A stretch of DNA of 40,516 bases from an uncultured Prevotellaceae bacterium. GTDB lineage: Bacteria > Bacteroidota > Bacteroidia > Bacteroidales > Bacteroidaceae. The stretch's first letter is position 1; the number at the start of each line of letters is the position of its first letter. The stretch lies in assembly GCA_937900485.1 (NCBI GenBank), contig CALCEL010000012.1, forward strand, positions 1 to 40,516, given 5' to 3'. A model generated the notes under the pieces. It did no database searches, was not told the DNA's origin, and saw only the letters and a program-made list of their open reading frames with translations. This document shows, in pieces, positions 1-8,859 of the stretch. Made by a program: the position numbers and the translations under genes.

Positions 1-1055
1 GAGTTTTTACTTATATAACTCTTGATTATCTGATTGAATTCCTTGTCCTGATTCTCACCCATGAACTCGACTTCTATCGGTATGACGTAAATTCTGTCTG
101 CGTCTTCTCCGAATGCTCCTTCCGCGCGGGCTGCGTCTTTTTCTGTCATGAGTATGATGCCGTCTTTTGACTTTTCTTTGATGCTCTTTATATCTCCGGT
201 TGTGAAGTTGTGATGGTCAGGGAAGTGTAGAGGCGTGAAGCTCAGCTCATACTTGCTGAGGTCGTACTCCAGCTGCTCCGGCGACGCAATGCCAGACACG
301 AGGGTGATCTTTTTGCCTTTCAGCTCATCGATGTTGATTGTCTGTGAGGGGGCTGTGATCTTGTACGGGTTACCATATCTGTACGTGGTGAAGAATAGTC
401 TCTGCCATTTCTCCAGACACAATGAGCGCTCTATTCCCCTCTTGTCCATAGGAGTGATGTATGAGGGGCATTTCGTTACGATGACCACGTCGGCTCTGTT
501 CATACTGCTTTTTGACTCTCTCAGTCTTCCAGCTGGCAGCAGCTTGTCGAAGTATACCAGACGATGGTAGTCCATCAGCAAGATGTTCACTCCGGGTTGC
601 ACGTGTCTGTGCTGATAGGCGTCATCCAGCAAGATGATGTCAACTTCAGGTTGTGTTGATTTGCTGATTAGTCTTTCTATTCCGTGACAACGGTCCTTAT
701 CCACGGCCATGTGAATCTTAGGGAATTTCTTCTTCATCTGATAAGGCTCATCGCCTATCATAGACATCGGCGTGGACATGTCTGCCAATACGAAGCCCTT
801 TGACTTACGTTTATATCCCCTGCTTAGCACCGCTACCTGGTTGGAGTCCTGTAGCAGCCTGATTATGTATTCCGTGTGCGGAGTCTTTCCAGTGCCTCCA
901 GCTGTTATGTTTCCTACATTTATTATAGGAACGTCATACGACTTGGACTTGAATATTCCAACTTCATACATGAAGTTTCTCAGTCCTACACCGCATCCGT
1001 ATAACCATGACAACGGAGTCAGTAATGGATATGTTTTTATGAGGTCGCCTTCCAC
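1..1055 (-). CDS. lpxK: Tetraacyldisaccharide 4'-kinase LpxK, C-terminus cut off by window start
   Basis: LpxK phosphorylates the 4' position of the tetraacyl-disaccharide-1-phosphate lipid A precursor at the inner face of the cytoplasmic membrane. I read 351 codons before the frame runs off position 1, nearly the usual length, so only a short C-terminal piece is missing. The N-terminus (LLTPLSWLYG, residues 11-20) is followed by the family P-loop GNITAGGTGKTP at about residues 48-59, then DEPYQM and a LLDDAYQHR motif. The only start preserving this N-terminus is a GTG at 1055-1053; stop codons lie in frame just upstream. It follows sppA on the same strand after 68 bp that contain a perfect stem-loop. 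The sppA-lpxK pairing is common in Bacteroidales (recalled). Identification is firm; the GTG start is probable. Confidence 0.93.
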   Translation of the reverse strand, partial: MEGDLIKTYPLLTPLSWLYGCGVGLRNFMYEVGIFKSKSYDVPIINVGNITAGGTGKTPHTEYIIRLLQDSNQVAVLSRGYKRKSKGFVLADMSTPMSMIGDEPYQMKKKFPKIHMAVDKDRCHGIERLISKSTQPEVDIILLDDAYQHRHVQPGVNILLMDYHRLVYFDKLLPAGRLRESKSSMNRADVVIVTKCPSYITPMDKRGIERSLCLEKWQRLFFTTYRYGNPYKITAPSQTINIDELKGKKITLVSGIASPEQLEYDLSKYELSFTPLHFPDHHNFTTGDIKSIKEKSKDGIILMTEKDAARAEGAFGEDADRIYVIPIEVEFMGENQDKEFNQIIKSYISKN

Positions 1056-1076
1056 TTATGATTATTGTTTTATAGC

Positions 1077-1114
1077 CATTCCTGTGATGACACGTGTCGC
1101 TCATCACAGGAATG
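1077..1114 (-). other. Intercistronic stem-loop between sppA and lpxK
   Basis: Two perfect 14-bp arms (1077-1090 and 1101-1114) enclose a 10-nt loop. On the minus strand it begins 10 nt after the sppA stop codon and ends 21 nt before the lpxK GTG. No T-run follows on the minus strand, so it is not a standard intrinsic terminator. mRNA processing or protection of the sppA message is an inference. Confidence 0.6.
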
Positions 1115-1123
1115 ATCTGTTTC

Positions 1124-2914
1124 TTATAGGTTAAACATCAGGTGATACGGCATGCTTGTTTGCAGGCCAGACTTGCTTTGGGTATTCTTTATGCTGTTTA
1201 ACACCTCATAGTATTCACCGAATGTCTCTCGCATCTTAGCGTCTGCGTATGACTCCGAGCTGGTTGCCTCTTTCATGAAGTTGTCCAGCACGTTACCCTG
1301 CTCTGGGTAAGTCATTACTGTGAAGTCCTTAACTTTTGCTTTTTTCTTTGCTATGTCGATGGCGTCGTATATTCCGCCGAGTTGATCCACAAGTCCTAAC
1401 TGTTTTGCGTGGATACCTGTCCATACTCTGCCTTCGCCGATGCTCTTTATTGAGTCTTGTTTCATCTTACGTCCATCCGCACAGCGTTTTGTGAACAGCT
1501 CGTATCCGCGGTTCACGTACGCCTGTATGATGTTGCGCTCGCTTTGTGAAAGAGGTCTTGTCGGAACACCTATGTCTGAGTGCGCGTTGGTGTTGACTGT
1601 TGACACGTGCAGTCCCAGTTTGTCGTTCATCAGCTCAGAAGCCTCAGGCAGCATACCAAAGATACCGATGCTGCCTGTCAGCGTCGTTGGTTCTGCCACA
1701 ATCCAGTCTGCCGCACAGCTGATGTAATATCCACCGCTTGCCGCATAGTCACCCATTGACACCACGATAGGCTTTTTTTCTTTGATCTTCATCACCTCAT
1801 GCCATATCTGCTCTGATGCGTATGCGCTTCCTCCTCCTGAGTTTACTCTGAGCACTACAGCCTTCACGTCTTCAGACTCGGCGAGTTCGGCTAAGTCCTT
1901 GATGACATCTTTTCCGACAATCTGTGGAGTGTTGGAGAAGTTGTTTGATGTGGACTCCTCTACAATGTCGCCCACAGCGTAGTATACCGCAATAATGTTA
2001 CCGCTCGGGTCCTTTGGATTTCCAGTCGTGGTGGATGCCAAGTCAGTCACGCTTATCGTGTTGTATTCGTCGTCCTTGTCAAGCTTCATCATATTACTGA
2101 TAGCCTTCGGAACGTAGTCAGAGTAAGCCAACTTGTCAACCATTGATTGTTCCTTATATATCTTTGTTGGACGGAATGTGAGTACGGAGTCGGCGAAAGC
2201 GTTCAGTGTGTTGACGCTGATTTTTCTCGACTTGCTTATGGCTGATGTGAATTCTGCCCATATCTCATTGCTCAGGACTGTGAGTTGTTCCCTGTTGGCG
2301 TCGCTCATCTCGTTGAGTATGAATGGCTCAACGGCAGACTTGTATGTTCCGACTTTCACTACCTGCATCTTGACACCTATCTTGTCGAGAAGGTCTTTGT
2401 AGAACATGGTGCTCATTGACAGTCCTGACCAGTCTATTACACCCTCCGGGTTGATGATGACGGAGTCTGCGACTGAGCACACGTAGTAGCTGCCCTGTGT
2501 GTAAGTGTCGCCGTAAGAGACAATAAACTTCTTTGACTTTTTGAAATCGACGAGTGCGTTTCTGATTTCTTGTAGTGTGGATGGTGAAGCACTGATGAGT
2601 GAGCCGGCCTCGATATATATGCCTTTCACATTCTCATTGTCCTTGGCGTTTCTGATTGCTTGGAGTATCTCGTTTAGTCCAGAGACCTTTGTTGAGGAGT
2701 TTTTTGTCAGGAAGTCGAATGGATTCTCTATGGTCCTTTCCTTTATTGAGCCGGTAAGGTTGATGACAAGTACAGAGTTGTCCTTCACGTTGACATTTTT
2801 TGACGACATACTTGCCATACCCACAAGAGATATGATGCTCAGTATAGTGAATATCACACTTATGATGAAAATTCCCACAATCGTCGCCGCTACATACTTG
2901 ATGAACTGTTTCAT
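1124..2914 (-). CDS. sppA: Signal peptide peptidase SppA (protease IV), 67K type
   Basis: A membrane-anchored serine/lysine protease that degrades released signal peptides on the outer face of the cytoplasmic membrane. It has 596 residues, the long duplicated form. One N-terminal membrane segment spans about residues 8-33. The first S49 half carries the expected catalytic lysine K192 in VGTYKSAVEPF, and the second half carries the nucleophile S393 in MGDYAASGGYY; roles are assigned by analogy with E. coli SppA. I chose the ATG at 2914, preceded by a purine-rich AAAGAAAGAAAC stretch, over an in-frame TTG seven codons upstream. It lies 42 bp after the GH105 gene and 68 bp before lpxK, all on the minus strand, so co-transcription is likely. 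Confidence 0.95.
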   Translation of the reverse strand: MKQFIKYVAATIVGIFIISVIFTILSIISLVGMASMSSKNVNVKDNSVLVINLTGSIKERTIENPFDFLTKNSSTKVSGLNEILQAIRNAKDNENVKGIYIEAGSLISASPSTLQEIRNALVDFKKSKKFIVSYGDTYTQGSYYVCSVADSVIINPEGVIDWSGLSMSTMFYKDLLDKIGVKMQVVKVGTYKSAVEPFILNEMSDANREQLTVLSNEIWAEFTSAISKSRKISVNTLNAFADSVLTFRPTKIYKEQSMVDKLAYSDYVPKAISNMMKLDKDDEYNTISVTDLASTTTGNPKDPSGNIIAVYYAVGDIVEESTSNNFSNTPQIVGKDVIKDLAELAESEDVKAVVLRVNSGGGSAYASEQIWHEVMKIKEKKPIVVSMGDYAASGGYYISCAADWIVAEPTTLTGSIGIFGMLPEASELMNDKLGLHVSTVNTNAHSDIGVPTRPLSQSERNIIQAYVNRGYELFTKRCADGRKMKQDSIKSIGEGRVWTGIHAKQLGLVDQLGGIYDAIDIAKKKAKVKDFTVMTYPEQGNVLDNFMKEATSSESYADAKMRETFGEYYEVLNSIKNTQSKSGLQTSMPYHLMFNL

Positions 2915-2956
2915 GTTTCTTTCTTTTTGAGACAAGTGATATATTTTTGGAAAAAA

Positions 2957-4078
2957 TTATTTAATAGACTTATAATACTCTGTGGCAGCCAGAAGCCATG
3001 CGCCGGTGCCGAATGGTGCCTGACTCTTTGAGTCAACTTTTCTTGTAGGGTCTGGTTTCTCGCCTATAGGCTGTACGAATCCCACGCTGCCGTCAGGCTG
3101 AAGTGCTGTCTCGCTCAGGTATTTCCATGCCTTGTCGATGACTGGCTTGTACTCCTTGGCTGACAGTACGCCATTGTTGACGCCCCATATCAGTCCGTAT
3201 GTGAAGAATGCCGTTCCTGAAGTCTCGTACCCTGGTGCGTCGTCCTCGCATAACATAGAACGGCTCCAGTAGCCTTCGCTTTGCTGACAGCGTGCCACGC
3301 CGGCAGACAGTTTCTTGAATCTGTCTACATATAATGCCCTGTACTTACTGTCTTTTGGAAGGTCCTGTATCACCTTTGCCAGACCAGCCAGTACCCATCC
3401 GGCTCCGCGAGCCCAGAAGCTCTTACCTCCGTTGCAAGCAGTCTTGACTTTCGGGTACACGTACTTGCCGTCGCGGTAATACAGTTGAGCGTCAGTGTCA
3501 AAAAGCAGAGAGTCTGTCCAACGAAAACACTCGTACTGTTTGTCGAGAAGCTTTTGGTCGTGTGTGATGCTGTATATCTTCGTGAATATCGGCATACCCA
3601 TGTAGAGGGCGTCAGCCCACCACCAATAGTCTTTCTTGTCAGTCTTTGCCTGGTAGCACATCACCTCCAGCGCGCGTTCGATGCGCTCGGCTCTGTGTTC
3701 TATCTTGTATAAGTCAGCATAGACTTGGAAACATATCTGCCAGTCAGCGAACAACACGTGGTCCATTCCCTCGCCGTAAGTCTCATACTTCCATTTCCTC
3801 TTGTCTTTCTGCGTCGCACCTTTCCAGTTGTTATACTCCGCCCATTCGATGGCGTAGTCGAGATATTCTTTCTTACCGGTCAGCTCATAAACCGCCTGAT
3901 TGCCGGTAAAGTATGCGGCGTTATCCCAGAATCCGCGGCACTTAGCTTTGTTGTGACTCTGCCAGTAATCGTTGACTTTGATAATCTTGTTAAGCACAGC
4001 GTCCTTGCTTTCAGTCTGTGCCTGTACTTGTTGAGAAAGTGTGAGAACACCTAATGCGAGAAATGTAAACAGTTTCAT
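2957..4078 (-). CDS. Secreted unsaturated glycuronyl hydrolase, GH105 (YteR/RhiN-like)
   Basis: GH105 enzymes remove the unsaturated uronic acid left at the non-reducing end by pectate or rhamnogalacturonan lyases. The 373-residue protein has a hydrophobic signal peptide at residues 1-20 ending QVQA, then an (alpha/alpha)6-barrel-type sequence. The WWWADALYMGMP motif has the likely catalytic Asp at 156, and FWARGAGW lies near residues 221-228. Activity at the cell surface or periplasm is inferred from the signal peptide. It sits between cca and sppA, an unexpected place for a carbohydrate enzyme, and has its own probable -7 box at 4115-4122. Subfamily substrate (rhamnogalacturonan versus other uronides) cannot be fixed from sequence reading. 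Confidence 0.88.
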   Translation of the reverse strand: MKLFTFLALGVLTLSQQVQAQTESKDAVLNKIIKVNDYWQSHNKAKCRGFWDNAAYFTGNQAVYELTGKKEYLDYAIEWAEYNNWKGATQKDKRKWKYETYGEGMDHVLFADWQICFQVYADLYKIEHRAERIERALEVMCYQAKTDKKDYWWWADALYMGMPIFTKIYSITHDQKLLDKQYECFRWTDSLLFDTDAQLYYRDGKYVYPKVKTACNGGKSFWARGAGWVLAGLAKVIQDLPKDSKYRALYVDRFKKLSAGVARCQQSEGYWSRSMLCEDDAPGYETSGTAFFTYGLIWGVNNGVLSAKEYKPVIDKAWKYLSETALQPDGSVGFVQPIGEKPDPTRKVDSKSQAPFGTGAWLLAATEYYKSIK

Positions 4079-4114
4079 GTTGTTGCGCTTTGTTATTTTG
4101 ATGACATATAGTCA

Positions 4115-4122
4115 CAAAGGTA
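4115..4122 (-). promoter_or_regulatory. Probable -7 box for the GH105 gene
   Basis: The minus strand reads TACCTTTG, matching the Bacteroidetes -7 consensus TAnnTTTG, 37 nt upstream of the GH105 ATG and inside the 75-bp gap after cca. No clear TTTG -33 element is visible at the expected spacing. Confidence 0.5.
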
Positions 4123-4153
4123 AGGAAAATTATCTACTAAATTTCTAATTGAG

Positions 4154-5692
4154 TCATTTTTTTGCCTTTAGACCAATCTTTTCCGCTTCCTTCAGTAGCA
4201 GTGACATGGCTGCATCGTGGTCGTTCGGTATGTTCCCGTCCAGTATGGCGTCTTTGATGGCGGATTTGAGAACGCCGACCTCTCTACATGGCTTCAGGTC
4301 GAACAACTCCATGATTTCTTCTCCGCTGATTGGTGGTTGGAAGTTCCTTATCCTGTCTTTCTCCTCGATGTCAATCAGCTTCTGTCTGACCAGTTTGAAG
4401 TTCTCTATGAATCGTTGTTTCTTCTGTTCGTTCTTCGACGTGATGTCGGCAGTGCACAGCAGCATCAGATCGTCGATGTCGTCACCGGCCTCAAACAGCA
4501 GTCGTCTAACAGCGGAGTCGGTGACTTCCTCGTCGGCGATGACTATAGGTCTCATGTGCAGGTCCACCAGTTTCTGAACGTACTTCATCTTTTCGTTCAT
4601 TGGCAGCTTCATTCGTCTGAAGATGTTAGGCACCATGCGTTGTCCTATGCCGTTATGGTTGTGAAATGTCCATCCGAGTGTCGGGTCCCATCTCTTCGAC
4701 TTCGGTTTGCCGATGTCGTGCATCAGAGCGGCCCATCTCAGCCAAAGCGTATGGTCCTTAACACTCTCGAACGGTGAGTTCTCCCTGTCTGTCCATTCCT
4801 TGTCTGATGTGGACTTTGCCACATTCTCCAGTACCTCGAGAGTGTGATAGAAATTATCCTTATGCGCCCTTCCGTTCCTTGTCTCCACGCCTTGCAGTGC
4901 GGCGAGTTCCGGAAAAATCAGTTCCAGCAGTCCGCACCTGTCCAGTTCGATGAATCCTTTAGACGGATTAGGTGACAGCATTATCTTGTTCAGCTCGTCA
5001 GCAATTCTCTCCTGACTGATAATCTTGATACGTTCCTTGTTTCTGCCGAGAGCGTCAAATGTCTCGTCCTCGATGTGGAATCCGAGTTGTGTGGCGAACC
5101 TGACGCATCTCATCATGCGCAGCGGGTCGTCGCTGAACGTGATGTCCGGGTCGAGCGGAGTGGCGATTATTTTGTCCTCCAGGTCTCGAGTTCCGTTGAA
5201 CGGGTCGACGAGAGTGCCATAATGGTCAGCATTCAGACACAATGCCATAGCGTTGATTGTGAAGTCGCGTCTGTTCTGGTCTTCTTCCAGAGTGCCGTCC
5301 TCTGTCACCGGTTTTCTTGAGTTCCTGTCGTAGCTTTCTTTTCTTGCGCCGACAAATTCTATCTCCACTCCTTTACTTTTCAGCTGCGCTGTTCCGAAGT
5401 TCTTGTAGATGGCGATGTTCGCTTTCTTCAATTTCTTCTTTAGTGCCTCGGCGAGCATAATGCCGGGTCTTGATCCGGACGTCTTATCGTTGTCTTGTTG
5501 CTGGCGTTTGCTTGCGTCCTTGAAAGCCACGACGATGTCGATGTCCTTTGAAGGTCTTTGCAGAAAGAGGTCTCGTACCCATCCGCCGATGACATAACAT
5601 TCCAAGTCCAGTTCGTCTGCCGTGTCGCCAATAAGCCTGAAGACAGGATGGTCCAGTGCGTTAGATATATCCTCGTTTGTGAGTTTCTTCAT
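4154..5692 (-). CDS. cca: CCA tRNA nucleotidyltransferase / poly(A) polymerase family, with HD domain
   Basis: Adds or repairs the 3'-terminal CCA of tRNA; cytoplasmic. The 512-residue protein has the class II nucleotidyltransferase signature GGWVRD (36-41) with catalytic carboxylates DID (50-52). Further conserved blocks are RRDFTINAMA (141-150) and DPLRMMRCVRFA (189-200), which belong to nucleotide selection and the neck region. A C-terminal HD domain follows, with WAALMHDIGKPKSKRW around 320-335. The ATG at 5692 lies only about 12 nt from the inferred transcription start. It heads the minus-strand run cca - GH105 - sppA - lpxK, although GH105 has its own promoter-like box. A pure poly(A) polymerase role is possible for this family but less likely in Bacteroidales. 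Confidence 0.95.
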   Translation of the reverse strand: MKKLTNEDISNALDHPVFRLIGDTADELDLECYVIGGWVRDLFLQRPSKDIDIVVAFKDASKRQQQDNDKTSGSRPGIMLAEALKKKLKKANIAIYKNFGTAQLKSKGVEIEFVGARKESYDRNSRKPVTEDGTLEEDQNRRDFTINAMALCLNADHYGTLVDPFNGTRDLEDKIIATPLDPDITFSDDPLRMMRCVRFATQLGFHIEDETFDALGRNKERIKIISQERIADELNKIMLSPNPSKGFIELDRCGLLELIFPELAALQGVETRNGRAHKDNFYHTLEVLENVAKSTSDKEWTDRENSPFESVKDHTLWLRWAALMHDIGKPKSKRWDPTLGWTFHNHNGIGQRMVPNIFRRMKLPMNEKMKYVQKLVDLHMRPIVIADEEVTDSAVRRLLFEAGDDIDDLMLLCTADITSKNEQKKQRFIENFKLVRQKLIDIEEKDRIRNFQPPISGEEIMELFDLKPCREVGVLKSAIKDAILDGNIPNDHDAAMSLLLKEAEKIGLKAKK

Positions 5693-5711
5693 ATTGATGT
5701 GAATATTTTTG

Positions 5712-5719
5712 CAAAGTTA
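5712..5719 (-). promoter_or_regulatory. Probable -7 box for cca
   Basis: The minus strand reads TAACTTTG, matching TAnnTTTG, 20 nt upstream of the cca ATG. A CTTG at 5737-5740 (minus) could be a weak -33 element, although the 17-nt spacing is short. Confidence 0.55.
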
Positions 5720-5752
5720 CTAAAAATAAGAGATATCAAGGAAATTGAGTTG

Positions 5753-5998
5753 TACATTTGTGTGGCATGAGCATTCATGTGAGGGCGAATTGTCTATAAT
5801 TTCCGCTTGGGTAGACTGTTTGCGCCTCGTGAAAGGTGCTGTCCGCCGCGGTTCTCGTTATGCGTGTACTCATTGTTGAGGGAATTAGTCGTGTCGACGG
5901 CAGTTTTTTCTGTTGTGTGGTTAAATACGAGATAAATTGTTTATATTTGCATGTGTGCATTTGTGTTATCACGTAAAATTTATTATAATTATCAGAAT
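5753..5998 (+). promoter_or_regulatory. Non-coding gap before GH35 gene with two -7-like boxes
   Basis: Between cca and the GH35 gene (5693-5998) I see no convincing gene. Two plus-strand matches to TAnnTTTG occur: TACATTTG at 5753-5760 and TATATTTG at 5942-5949. The second lies 50 nt before the GH35 ATG and is the likelier promoter. The first could start a longer leader or a small RNA. Neither has a well-spaced TTTG -33 element. Confidence 0.4.
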
Positions 5999-8359
5999 AT
6001 GAGAAAATTTTTGTTAATGATGTCGATAGGACTGGCGTCTCTGTTTACCGGTTCATCGGCAATGTATGCTCAAAAGGGCGGTACGTTTGAGGCTGGGAAG
6101 GGTACGTTCCTGCTTAATGGAGAGCCTTTTGTCGTCAAAGCGGCGGAGATTCATTATCCGCGTATTCCTCAACCATACTGGGAGCACAGAATCAAGATGT
6201 GCAAGGCGTTAGGAATGAACACAATCTGTATCTATATCTTTTGGAATATCCACGAGCAACAGGAAGGTGTGTTCGACTGGTCAGGAAACAACAATGTGGC
6301 GGAGTTCTGCCGTCTGGCTCAGAAGAATGGTATGTACGTGATCGTGCGTCCGGGTCCTTATGTGTGCGCTGAGTGGGAGATGGGTGGTCTGCCTTGGTGG
6401 CTGCTTAAGAAGAAAGACATCAAGCTGCGTGAGCGTGACCCTTATTTCATGGAACGTGTCAAAATCTTCGAGAAAGAGGTCGGAAAGCAGCTTGCTGGTC
6501 TTACTATCCAGAATGGCGGACCTATCATCATGGTGCAGGTTGAGAACGAGTACGGCTCATATGGTGTTGACAAACCTTATGTCAGCGAGATACGTGACTG
6601 TCTCCGTTCTGTCGGATTTGACAAGGTTACCTTGTTCCAGTGTGACTGGTCAAGCAACTTCACGAACAACGGTTTGGACGATCTCGTGTGGACTATGAAC
6701 TTTGGTACTGGCGCAAATATCGATGACCAGTTCAAGAAGTTGCGTCAGCTTCGTCCGGATGCTCCTCTCATGTGTTCTGAGTTTTGGAGCGGATGGTTCG
6801 ACAAGTGGGGTGGTAAGCATGAGACGCGCTCGTCTAAGGATATGGTCTCTGGTATGAAGGAGATGCTCGATAAGAATATCTCTTTCTCTCTTTACATGAC
6901 TCACGGAGGCACATCATTCGGTCATTGGGCTGGTGCCAACTCTCCTGGCTTCGCTCCTGACGTGACGTCTTACGACTATGATGCGCCTATCAACGAGTAT
7001 GGTCAGGCTACATCTAAATATGATGAGCTTCGTCAGATGCTCGCTCAATACTCAAAGACAAAGCTGCCTTCTGTGCCTAAGGCTCTGCCTGTGACAACTG
7101 TCAAAGAGTTCGCGTTCACGGAGTGGGCTCCTTTGTTTGAGAACCTCCCGTGTCCGGTTAAGACTACTGACATTAAGACTATGGAGGATTTTGACCAGGG
7201 ATGGGGTTCTATGATGTATCAGACCACACTGCCGAAGCTGGATAAACCTGCTAAGTTACATATCGCTGAAGGACATGACTACGTGCAGATTTTCGTTGAC
7301 GGACGTTATGTCGGTGCTCTTGACAGACGTAATGGTGACAAGGATGTCGTTATTCCTTCTTGCAGACGTGGAGCGCGTCTCGATATTCTCGTCGAGGCTA
7401 TGGGACGTATCAACTTCGGTCGCGCCATCAAGGACTTCAAGGGCATCGTTGGTAACGTTGATCTCTCTGTCGAGATTGACGGCAACGAGTTTACCTCACA
7501 TCTTAAGAATTGGAAGACCTTCTTGTTCCCTGACACTTATGAGTTCATGAAGAAACAGGTGTACAAGCCTCTTGATACTACAAAACCGAGATTCAAGGGA
7601 GACCGCGTGCCTGGTTTCTATAAGGCCTCATTCGATGTTAAGAAGGTGGGTGACACATTCCTTAACTTCGAGTCTTTCGGAAAAGGATTGGTATATGTCA
7701 ACGGACATGGCCTTGGACGTATCTGGGAGATTGGTCCTCAGCAGACGCTCTACTGTCCTGGTTGCTGGCTTAAGAAAGGCAAGAACGAGGTCGTCGTTTT
7801 GGATATAATCGGTCCTACAGAGGCCAAGTCAGAGGGATTTGCTACTCCCATCATTGATAAGCTCCAGAACGCAGAGCCTCCTATCCACCGTAAGGAGGGT
7901 GAAAACCTTTCACTGGATGGTGTTACTCCTGTCGTTGCTGGTTCTTTCCGCGCAGGTAATGGTTGGCAAGAGGTTAAGTTCTCAGAGCCGCAGAGTGGAC
8001 GTTACGTCTGCCTCGAGGCTTTGAACAACCACAATGGTGACGAGTATGCTTGTGTGGCTGAGTTGTATTTGCTTGACGAGAACGGCGAGCGTCTCTCTCG
8101 TGAGCCATGGAAGATCTCATACGCTGACTCAGAGGATATCCAGACAGGTAACAGGGCGGCAGACAAGATCTACGACCTTCAGGAGTCCACATTCTGGTCT
8201 ACTCTCAAGGGCGTTAAGTTCCCGCATCAGATTGTCATCGACCTCGGAAGAGAACGTACTGTGACGGCTCTTCAGTATCTGCCTCGTATGGAGTCCAGTG
8301 TTCCAGGTGCTATAAAGGATTACAAGATCTACGTCAGAAAGAATCAGTTTAAGTTCTGA
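5999..8359 (+). CDS. Secreted beta-galactosidase, GH35, with C-terminal discoidin-like domain
   Basis: GH35 enzymes release terminal beta-linked galactose from galactans, arabinogalactans or glycans. The 786-residue protein has a signal peptide ending SAMYAQ near residue 25, then the GH35 barrel. IVRPGPYVCAEWEMGGLPWWL is a family hallmark. The acid/base is expected at E184 in VENEYGSYG, and the nucleophile at E261 in CSEFWSGWFDKWGG. Beta-sandwich domains follow, and about the last 140 residues resemble a coagulation factor 5/8 (discoidin) carbohydrate-binding domain. The ATG at 5999 gives a clean signal peptide; 16 upstream in-frame codons were excluded. It is monocistronic, closed by a hairpin at 8417-8447. 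Exact substrate is unknown; GH105 and GH2 genes in the window make pectic galactan plausible. Confidence 0.93.
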   Translation: MRKFLLMMSIGLASLFTGSSAMYAQKGGTFEAGKGTFLLNGEPFVVKAAEIHYPRIPQPYWEHRIKMCKALGMNTICIYIFWNIHEQQEGVFDWSGNNNVAEFCRLAQKNGMYVIVRPGPYVCAEWEMGGLPWWLLKKKDIKLRERDPYFMERVKIFEKEVGKQLAGLTIQNGGPIIMVQVENEYGSYGVDKPYVSEIRDCLRSVGFDKVTLFQCDWSSNFTNNGLDDLVWTMNFGTGANIDDQFKKLRQLRPDAPLMCSEFWSGWFDKWGGKHETRSSKDMVSGMKEMLDKNISFSLYMTHGGTSFGHWAGANSPGFAPDVTSYDYDAPINEYGQATSKYDELRQMLAQYSKTKLPSVPKALPVTTVKEFAFTEWAPLFENLPCPVKTTDIKTMEDFDQGWGSMMYQTTLPKLDKPAKLHIAEGHDYVQIFVDGRYVGALDRRNGDKDVVIPSCRRGARLDILVEAMGRINFGRAIKDFKGIVGNVDLSVEIDGNEFTSHLKNWKTFLFPDTYEFMKKQVYKPLDTTKPRFKGDRVPGFYKASFDVKKVGDTFLNFESFGKGLVYVNGHGLGRIWEIGPQQTLYCPGCWLKKGKNEVVVLDIIGPTEAKSEGFATPIIDKLQNAEPPIHRKEGENLSLDGVTPVVAGSFRAGNGWQEVKFSEPQSGRYVCLEALNNHNGDEYACVAELYLLDENGERLSREPWKISYADSEDIQTGNRAADKIYDLQESTFWSTLKGVKFPHQIVIDLGRERTVTALQYLPRMESSVPGAIKDYKIYVRKNQFKF

Positions 8360-8416
8360 CTCTGAGTAGTGACCACATAGAGTGTATCACTTGTTGATAC
8401 ACATTATTACATTAGT

Positions 8417-8447
8417 AGAGGGCGAGAAACCATTGTTTCCGCCCTCT
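8417..8447. terminator. Hairpin terminator between convergent GH35 and FKBP genes
   Basis: The arms AGAGGGCG and its near-complement CGCCCTCT are extended by GAAAC/GTTTC around a short loop. It lies 57 nt after the GH35 stop and 10 nt beyond the FKBP stop, so it could serve both directions. The T-run after it is weak (TGCTTATTTTCTTA on the plus strand). Confidence 0.7.
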
Positions 8448-8457
8448 GCTTATTTTC

Positions 8458-8856
8458 TTATCCTATGCCAATGAGTTTTATTTCGAATATCAATGTTGAG
8501 TTGCCTGGTATGTCACCTGCGTTTCTCGGCCCGTACCCCATCTCTGACGGTATGTATACCAACCAGTGGTCGCCGATGTGCATGCTGATGAGGGCAATCT
8601 GGAATCCGCTTATCAGCTCATTGACTCTGAATGCTTCGGGACATTTTCTGGCGAAGGAGTCGTCGAAGACCTTGCCGTTAATCAGTGAGCCCCTGTAGTG
8701 ACATGTAACGATGCTGCGTGGCTTGACCTCGCCGTTGCCGTTGCCGTTGGACAGAACCTTGTAAAGCACTCCTCCGCGAAGCTCCCTCACATCGCTGTCC
8801 TCTTTGACTCTCTTCAGAAAATCCTCGTTTTCTTTCTTATAGTTTCTTTTATCCAT
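8458..8856 (-). CDS. FKBP-type peptidyl-prolyl cis-trans isomerase, cytoplasmic
   Basis: Catalyses proline cis-trans isomerisation during protein folding. The 132-residue protein has no signal peptide, and a charged N-terminal stretch precedes one FKBP domain. Recognisable elements are VTCHYRGSLINGKVFDDSF, the central FQIALISMHIGDHWLVYIPSEMGYG and the final NSTLIFEIKLIGI strand. A GNGNGNGE stretch near residues 37-44 is encoded by short repeats. The start lies 3 bp after the Nudix stop, so it is the last gene of an MFS-Nudix-FKBP operon. Bacteroidales often have exported FKBPs; this one appears cytosolic. Confidence 0.9.
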   Translation of the reverse strand: MDKRNYKKENEDFLKRVKEDSDVRELRGGVLYKVLSNGNGNGEVKPRSIVTCHYRGSLINGKVFDDSFARKCPEAFRVNELISGFQIALISMHIGDHWLVYIPSEMGYGPRNAGDIPGNSTLIFEIKLIGIG

Positions 8857-8859
8857 CTC

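Noticed and set aside
1..1134. Plus-strand frames at 235-570 and 772-1134
   Set aside because: These lie opposite lpxK, whose minus-strand frame has clear family motifs.
5775..5972. Minus-strand 65-codon frame upstream of the GH35 gene
   Set aside because: No start context and low-complexity Thr/Ser content; it overlaps the GH35 promoter region.
8739..8753. Short tandem repeat (GCCGTT units) as a possible phase-variation tract
   Set aside because: Only about three units inside the FKBP gene, in a multiple of three bases, so length change would not shift the frame.
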